Of a stretch of 64,000 nt of DNA, positions 59,595-64,000 are shown in pieces. Numbering within the stretch: the first letter of the stretch is position 1; each line of letters opens with the position of its first letter. Location of the stretch: contig CAWHZU010000034.1 of assembly GCA_963833885.1 (NCBI GenBank), positions 62,001 to 126,000 of the forward strand. Direction: 5' to 3'. Under the pieces are notes generated by a model. The model saw only the letters and a list, made by a program, of their open reading frames with translations. It was not told where the DNA came from and did no database searches. Made by a program: the position numbers and the translations under genes. The stretch is from JASHPR01 sp963833885. GTDB taxonomy: Bacteria > Actinomycetota > Actinomycetes > Streptosporangiales > Streptosporangiaceae.

Positions 59595-60002
59595 ATGATC
59601 AGCTTCAGGGTGGATGGGCGGTCCGGGGTGCCGCCCTACCTGCAAGTCGTGCGGCAGGTACGGCAGGCGCTGCGGATGGGCGTCCTTAACGTCGGTGACC
59701 AGCTCCCGAGCGTGCGCGAGGTCGTGGCCGCGGTCGCGATCAACCCGAACACCGTGCTGAAGGCGTACCGGGACCTGGAACGCGAGGGCCTGGTCGAGGC
59801 GCGCTCCGGGCAGGGCACGTTCGTCCGGGCGCTCCCCCCGGGGCCGCCGCCCGGCACCCATTCCCGGCTCGGTCACAGCCTGGCCCGCTGGGTCCGCGAG
59901 GCCCGCGAGGCCGGGCTTGACGAGGAGTCGATGGAGTCGCTGCTGCGGATCACGCTGCGGGCGGCGGACGCAGCGGATTCCGAATCGGAGGAGATCGCAT
60001 GA
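59595..60002 (+). CDS. GntR-family regulator, YtrA subgroup
   Basis: A 135-residue regulator. The winged helix contains GVPPYLQVVRQVRQALRMGV, GDQLPSVREVVAAVAINPNT and VLKAYRDLEREGLVEARSG, followed only by a short helical tail, as in YtrA proteins. These normally repress their own operon with a downstream ABC exporter. The stop overlaps the ATPase start (ATGA). Confidence 0.9.
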   Translation: MISFRVDGRSGVPPYLQVVRQVRQALRMGVLNVGDQLPSVREVVAAVAINPNTVLKAYRDLEREGLVEARSGQGTFVRALPPGPPPGTHSRLGHSLARWVREAREAGLDEESMESLLRITLRAADAADSESEEIA

Positions 60003-60901
60003 GCGCGGCGATCGAGACACATGAACTGACCAAGCGCTACCGGCGGGTCAGCGCGCTGACCGACTGCACGGTCACCGTGCCCGAGGGCCGGGTTTCCGCG
60101 CTGGTCGGGCCGAACGGCGCGGGCAAGACCACGCTCCTGCGGATTCTCGCCGGGCTGGCCAGCCAGACCAGCGGTACGGCTTCTGTTCTGGGCGGTGCAC
60201 CGCGGCAGGACCCGGCGTTCCTCGCCGAGGTCGGGTTCCTCGCCCAGGAGATCCCGCTGTACCGGCGGTTCACTTCCGAGGACCACATCCGGATCGGGGC
60301 GCACCTGAACCCGAACTGGGACGCGGCGCTGGTCCGCGCCCGGCTGGCGGAGCTGCGTATTCCGCTTGACCAGCGCGTGGGCACGCTGTCCGGGGGCCAG
60401 CGTGCCCAGGTCGCGCTGACGCTGACGCTGGCCAAGCGGCCGCGGCTGCTGCTGCTCGACGAGCCGGTCGCGGCGCTGGATCCGCTGGCACGGCGGAACT
60501 TCCTCGCCACGCTGACCGCGGCCGTGGCGGACGCCGCGGGCGGCCTCACCGTCGTGCTGTCCTCACACCTGGTCATCGACCTGGAACGGGTGTGCGACCA
60601 CCTCATCCTGCTGGCCGGCTCCCAGGTCCAGGTTTCCGGTGACATCGACACGCTGCTGGCGGAGCACAAGGTCCTGGTCGGGCCGCGCAAGGACACCGCG
60701 CCGATCGAGCGGGAGCACCAGGTCGTGCACACGGTGACCACGGCGCGTCAGTCCACCATGCTGGTCCGCCTCAACGGCCCGGTCATCGACCCCGCCTACC
60801 AGGCCGAGGACGTAACCCTCGAAGAAATGGTGCTGGGCTACATGGGCGCCGACGAGGCGCCCGCGGGCAAGCAGCTCACGACGGTTGGAGAAGAATCATG
60901 A
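59999..60901 (+). CDS. ABC transporter ATP-binding protein (YtrB-like)
   Basis: A 300-residue ATPase. Walker A GPNGAGKTT, signature LSGGQRAQVALTLTLA, Walker B RLLLLDEPVAALD, switch VVLSSHLVIDLERV. A C-terminal extension of about 80 residues (HKVLVGPRKDTAPIE and so on) is usual for ABC-2 type exporters. The stop overlaps the permease start. Confidence 0.9.
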   Translation: MSAAIETHELTKRYRRVSALTDCTVTVPEGRVSALVGPNGAGKTTLLRILAGLASQTSGTASVLGGAPRQDPAFLAEVGFLAQEIPLYRRFTSEDHIRIGAHLNPNWDAALVRARLAELRIPLDQRVGTLSGGQRAQVALTLTLAKRPRLLLLDEPVAALDPLARRNFLATLTAAVADAAGGLTVVLSSHLVIDLERVCDHLILLAGSQVQVSGDIDTLLAEHKVLVGPRKDTAPIEREHQVVHTVTTARQSTMLVRLNGPVIDPAYQAEDVTLEEMVLGYMGADEAPAGKQLTTVGEES

Positions 60902-61876
60902 CCTGGCTCGTCTGGCGCCAGTACCGCGCCCAGGGCGCGATCGCGTCCGTGCTGCTCGCCGCGGTCGCTGCGGTCATCCTTGCGGACGGCTTCCACATCG
61001 CATCGGAATGGCACTCCATCGTCGTCAGATGCGCGGGGAACAGCGCGTGCCTGCAACAGGACGGCCCGCTGGTCAATGGCGTGGTGAGTGACCTGCCCTA
61101 CCTCAGCCTGATACTGCCGGTCGTGCTCGGCATGCTGTGGGGCGCGCCGCTGGTGGCGCACGAGCTCGAGGCGCGTACCAGTGATTTTGCATGGACGCAG
61201 AGCGTCACCCGGACGCGCTGGCTGACCGCCAAGGCAGGCTGGCTGCTGCTCGCCGCCGCCGCTTGCGGCGGCGTGCTCGCCGCCCTGACCACCTGGTGGT
61301 CCGGGCCTATCAACGCGATTACTGCCGGTGCCTTCGACCCCGGCCAGTTCGACACCCAGGGCATCGTCCCCATCGGCTACGCGGTGTTCGCCATGGCGCT
61401 CGGCATCGCGGCGGGCACCGTGGCGCGGCGCACCCTCCCCGCCATAGCCGTCACGCTCGCCGGGTTCATCGCGCTGCGCCTGCTGATCTCCGAATGTCCT
61501 CCGGCCGCACTACATCACGGCGGTCACGACGTATTACAGCGTCACGGGCTCGTTCACGCCCCGGGGCCAGGCCTGGGTGCTTTCCCAGGGCGCCGTCAGC
61601 AAGGCCGGGGTGGTAGTGGCGGCAGGATGGGGCGAGCTGTATCCGGCGCTGCCGGCCTCCTGCCAGAAGCTGCTTCCTGCTGCCGGGGGCGGGAAGGGCG
61701 CGTCGCTGACCGCCGTGTTCTCCTGCATGAAAGCTCACGGCTGGCGCGGGTTCGTCACCTACCAGCCCTCGTACCGCTACTGGCCGTTCCAGGGCATCGA
61801 GACAGCGGTCTACCTCCTGCTGGCGGCGGCGCTGATCTGGGTCACGTTCCTCGTCATCCGCCGGAGGGACGCCTAG
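60898..61876 (+). pseudogene. ABC-2-type exporter permease, frameshifted
   Basis: The 5' frame gives helices (IASVLLAAVAAVILADGF, LPYLSLILPVVLGMLWGAPL, WLLLAAAACGGVLAALTTWW, VPIGYAVFAMALGIAAGTVA and IAVTLAGFIALRLL) up to ISE at about 61490. The sense then continues one frame over with LRPHYITAVTTYYSVTGSF, PRGQAWVLSQGAVS, GFVTYQPSYRYWPFQGIETA and a last helix (VYLLLAAALIWVTFLVI) with RRRDA. An indel at about 61488-61502 explains it. Together the two parts form a complete ABC-2 subunit of about 325 codons. Confidence 0.75.
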
Positions 61877-61953
61877 TCCCAAGGCCGCGTAGTCAAGGGC
61901 CCGGGAGGGTGGCCGCGGCAAAGCCTCACTAGGGGCGTGCCGCTGTCAACACC

Positions 61954-61973
61954 ACCTCGAAGAATTTCGAGGT
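61954..61973. promoter_or_regulatory. palindrome ACCTCGAA-GAAT-TTCGAGGT
   Basis: Perfect eight-base arms around four bases in the 195-bp gap between the ABC permease and the ArsR-like gene, about 100 bases before the latter's start. Could be an operator for that regulator or a short hairpin ending the ABC operon. The rest of the gap shows nothing. Confidence 0.45.
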
Positions 61974-62071
61974 AACGATCCGAGGGCACCTCGGTCACGT
62001 GCTGGAATCGCCTCGCGGGCGAGCGGCAAACGGGCTAGTCAGCTCGGCTCACCGGGGCGCACGGTATATGC

Positions 62072-63100
62072 ATGGATGAAACCGGAGTGATCGCCGCGAC
62101 ATCGGCTCCCAGGCCCCGCTGCGAGCTGCCGGCGGACCCGCTCGACGCGCTGGCGGTCTCGGTCGGGCTGGGCCCGCAGCAATCAGTGGTGTCGTTGCTG
62201 CGCCAGGCGGCATCGGGGCGGTCGCTCGGCGCGCCGGCCAGCATCCTCGCCGCCATCCGCGCTGGCCTGCGCCCGCAGGCGCGGTTCGCCGCGCAGTCGT
62301 TCACAGCACATGGCTGGGCGACGATACCGGAGACCTGCACGCCGATCTCGCCCCTTACTGATGCGTCGGTCGCTGACCAGGCCGCCAGCCTGCGGGACTT
62401 GCCCGCCGCCGCGCTCACCGGCGAGCTGCAGCCTGCCTGCGGCAGCCAGCATCTGCCGCCGCAGTGGCGAGCCGCAGCGGACCAGCCCCGCCGCTGGCTC
62501 AACTCCATGGCCGACGCCTCGCTGGACATCTGGGCGGTGGCCGCGCCACGGTGGCAGGCGGCCGGGCCGCTGCTGGACCGCGAGATCCGGCGGGTCGGCA
62601 CCGCGGCGGTGCGCGGCGGAATGGCGGCGCTGCTGAACACCCTGCACCCGGGCCTCAGCTACCGCGACGGGACGTTCGCCTTCGCGTCCCCCTGCGACCC
62701 GAGTTACACGCTCGGCACGGTTGGCTCGGTCGGCCCGCGCCGCCTGGTGCTGCTGCCGATGATCGCCGGTCGTCGCGCGCTGCTGTTCAGCTTCGAACGC
62801 CCCGACGTCTGCTACATCGGCTACCCGCTCCCCGCGCTGCGCCCGGGCGCACAGGCCACGGCCGACAGCGCGCTCGCAACGATCCTGGGCCCGGTACGCG
62901 CCGCCATACTTCAGGCTCTTCGCCAGCCGCTGACCGTGGGCGACCTGGCCGCATCCGTGCACTGCGCGCCCACCACCGCGACCTACCACCTCCACCAGCT
63001 GGTCGAAGCCGGCCTGATCACCCGCCAGAAGTCCGGGCCGAGCGTATGGGCGAGCCGTACCGCCCGCGGCAATGAGCTGGTTGACCTGCTATCGGACTGA
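62072..63100 (+). CDS. ArsR-like winged-helix regulator with large N-terminal domain
   Basis: A 342-residue protein. The last 85 residues are a winged helix (ILGPVRAAILQALRQPLTVG, DLAASVHCAPTTATYHLHQL, EAGLITRQKSG). The N-terminal 240 residues (LAVSVGLGPQQSVVSLLRQA, GLSYRDGTFAFASPCDPSY, RRLVLLPMIAGRRALLFSFE) match the pattern of actinobacterial DUF5937-type regulators, probably a sensor region. Ligand and targets unknown. Confidence 0.78.
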   Translation: MDETGVIAATSAPRPRCELPADPLDALAVSVGLGPQQSVVSLLRQAASGRSLGAPASILAAIRAGLRPQARFAAQSFTAHGWATIPETCTPISPLTDASVADQAASLRDLPAAALTGELQPACGSQHLPPQWRAAADQPRRWLNSMADASLDIWAVAAPRWQAAGPLLDREIRRVGTAAVRGGMAALLNTLHPGLSYRDGTFAFASPCDPSYTLGTVGSVGPRRLVLLPMIAGRRALLFSFERPDVCYIGYPLPALRPGAQATADSALATILGPVRAAILQALRQPLTVGDLAASVHCAPTTATYHLHQLVEAGLITRQKSGPSVWASRTARGNELVDLLSD

Positions 63101-63185
63101 CCCTGTCCGGCGAAGGCATCGAGCTACGCGGCCTTGCACCCAGTCCATATCCCGCGCCGCCAGCCGCTGGGCTTCCGGGCCGGGG

Positions 63186-64000
63186 TCACAGGGCGTGGAC
63201 TCGTCTGGTGTTGCCGGCCAGGATGCCGCGGCCGATCGACTCCGCCTGGGCGGTGGTCAGGTAGTCGGCGTCGGCTGCCGCGCCGAGTGCCCGTTCCAGG
63301 GCCCGGCGCGCGAAACGTGCTGGCAGCCAGAACAGCTCTGGCTCGTAGACCTGGTCGGAACTGTAGAGCAGCTTGGAACTCGGCATCATGCCGATGAGCC
63401 TCGCCAGATAGCTCTCGATGTCCAGCGATGCCCACGGGATCAGCACGGACAGGTCGATGTAGACGTGCGGGAGGATCGCCGCGATGTAGGCGGCTTCCTC
63501 GCTCCAGGGGTGCCCGGCGTGCATGAGCACGATCGGCCGGCGGTCGTACCGCCTGAGGAAGCCGTAGAGGTCCTGCGGCCGGGAGTGCTCGAACACCACG
63601 TCGGGATCGCCGTCGCCGCAGTGAATGTGCAACGCGATGTTGTGCCGCTCGATGATCGGCATGGCCAGGTGCAGCAGGTAGTCCCGGACGGGCTTGGAGT
63701 CAGCGCGGCTGTCCGCCCAGCCGGCTGCCCGCCAGCGCTGGAACGCGCTGGCCGCCTCGGATTTTGCTGGCTCGGTGATGTCAAGCCCGGTTCGGTAGGC
63801 GATCACCGATTTGAGGGCGATGGTGCGGGGGTCCCCGGCGGCCTCGTCGAGTTGCTGCTGCAGGGCGTCGGCGAATCCGTCAAGGTCTGCCAGGTCCTGG
63901 CGGATGAGGTCGTCGATGAACGACTCGATGCGGGCCACCCGGTGCACCGGGATCGCGACCAGCCGCTCGAGGTCGGCACCGCCGACCGGCATGTAGGTGT
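63186..64000 (-). CDS. amidohydrolase-family protein, 5' end beyond the window
   Basis: At least 270 residues of a TIM-barrel hydrolase: KSVIAYRTGLDITEP, ALHIHCGDGDPDVVFEHSRP, IVLMHAGHPWSEEAAYIAAI, HVYIDLSVLIPWA and LLYSSDQVYEPELFWLPARF (metal His and catalytic Asp). The N-terminal HxH strand is missing, and the frame runs off the right edge without an obvious start. The GDxHI/YSSD pattern resembles the amidohydrolase-2 group found near glutamate-cysteine-ligase/GS-type genes. Confidence 0.78.
   Translation of the reverse strand, partial: TYMPVGGADLERLVAIPVHRVARIESFIDDLIRQDLADLDGFADALQQQLDEAAGDPRTIALKSVIAYRTGLDITEPAKSEAASAFQRWRAAGWADSRADSKPVRDYLLHLAMPIIERHNIALHIHCGDGDPDVVFEHSRPQDLYGFLRRYDRRPIVLMHAGHPWSEEAAYIAAILPHVYIDLSVLIPWASLDIESYLARLIGMMPSSKLLYSSDQVYEPELFWLPARFARRALERALGAAADADYLTTAQAESIGRGILAGNTRRVHAL

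Noticed and set aside
63124..63435. Short minus-strand frame over the end of the last amidohydrolase
   Set aside because: Out of frame with the conserved hydrolase motifs and Arg/Pro-rich; a shadow frame.

Overview
The window is high-GC (about 70%) chromosomal DNA from an actinomycete, probably a soil member of the Streptosporangiales/Streptomycetales-like Actinomycetota. Grounds: the base composition, GTG/TTG starts with GGAGG sites, an ECF41/SigJ-type sigma factor, a eukaryotic-type Ser/Thr kinase, an F420-type LLM oxidoreductase, YtrA-type GntR regulators, an AldO-like alditol oxidase and many TetR/MarR/PadR regulators. No rRNA, tRNA, CRISPR array, integrase or intact insertion sequence was seen.

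Layout. 0-1.3 kb: edge of a DUF2087 gene, a methyltransferase and a small hypothetical gene. 1.5-7.8 kb: a polyamine/guanidino-type module (APC permease, amidohydrolase, NTF2-like protein, agmatinase-family ureohydrolase, NCS1 permease) divergent from an XRE-cupin regulator. 7.8-17.2 kb: P450, glutamine amidotransferase, MarR, SDR plus PLP decarboxylase, purU, secreted trypsin-like protease, 2-hydroxyacid dehydrogenase and a frameshifted alditol oxidase. 17.2-28.5 kb: Ser/Thr kinase, NDH-2, a frameshifted TPR-like gene, small gene remnants, ArsR-SRPBCC pair, an ABC exporter pair, a secreted beta-propeller-like protein, a lone ABC ATPase and a damaged LUD-domain gene. 28.5-35.4 kb: SigJ, a PadR/ABC/FtsX-type export operon, and a quinone oxidoreductase/TetR pair. 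35.4-36.6 kb: an isolated AAA-type ATPase of clearly lower GC.

37-55.6 kb is the most distinctive region. GntR and PucR regulators precede VOC, SDR, M20 peptidase and an allophanate-hydrolase-C-terminal-like (GGCT-fold) gene. Facing them is a ten-gene operon in which every junction overlaps: oligopeptide-type ABC importer (lipoprotein, two permeases, two ATPases), TPP-dependent E1 alpha and beta, VOC, SDR and a glutamine-synthetase-like ligase. Divergent from its 5' end run a polysaccharide-deacetylase-fold hydrolase, an amidohydrolase and a phosphotriesterase-family hydrolase. I infer one regulon that imports and degrades a nitrogen-containing, amide- or ester-bearing compound. The substrate is unknown and I do not recognise the set as a described pathway.

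55.6-64 kb: LLM oxidoreductase-TetR pair with a divergent MarR, a secreted GH28 polygalacturonase-like enzyme, a YtrA-type GntR/ABC operon with a frameshifted permease, an ArsR-like regulator and the edge of another amidohydrolase.

Four genes carry what look like single-base frameshifts and one carries a short deletion plus frameshift, so either the sequence contains residual indel errors or several genes are decaying. Two divergent promoters matching the ECF41 pattern around an inverted repeat (28,510-28,574) are the clearest regulatory signal.
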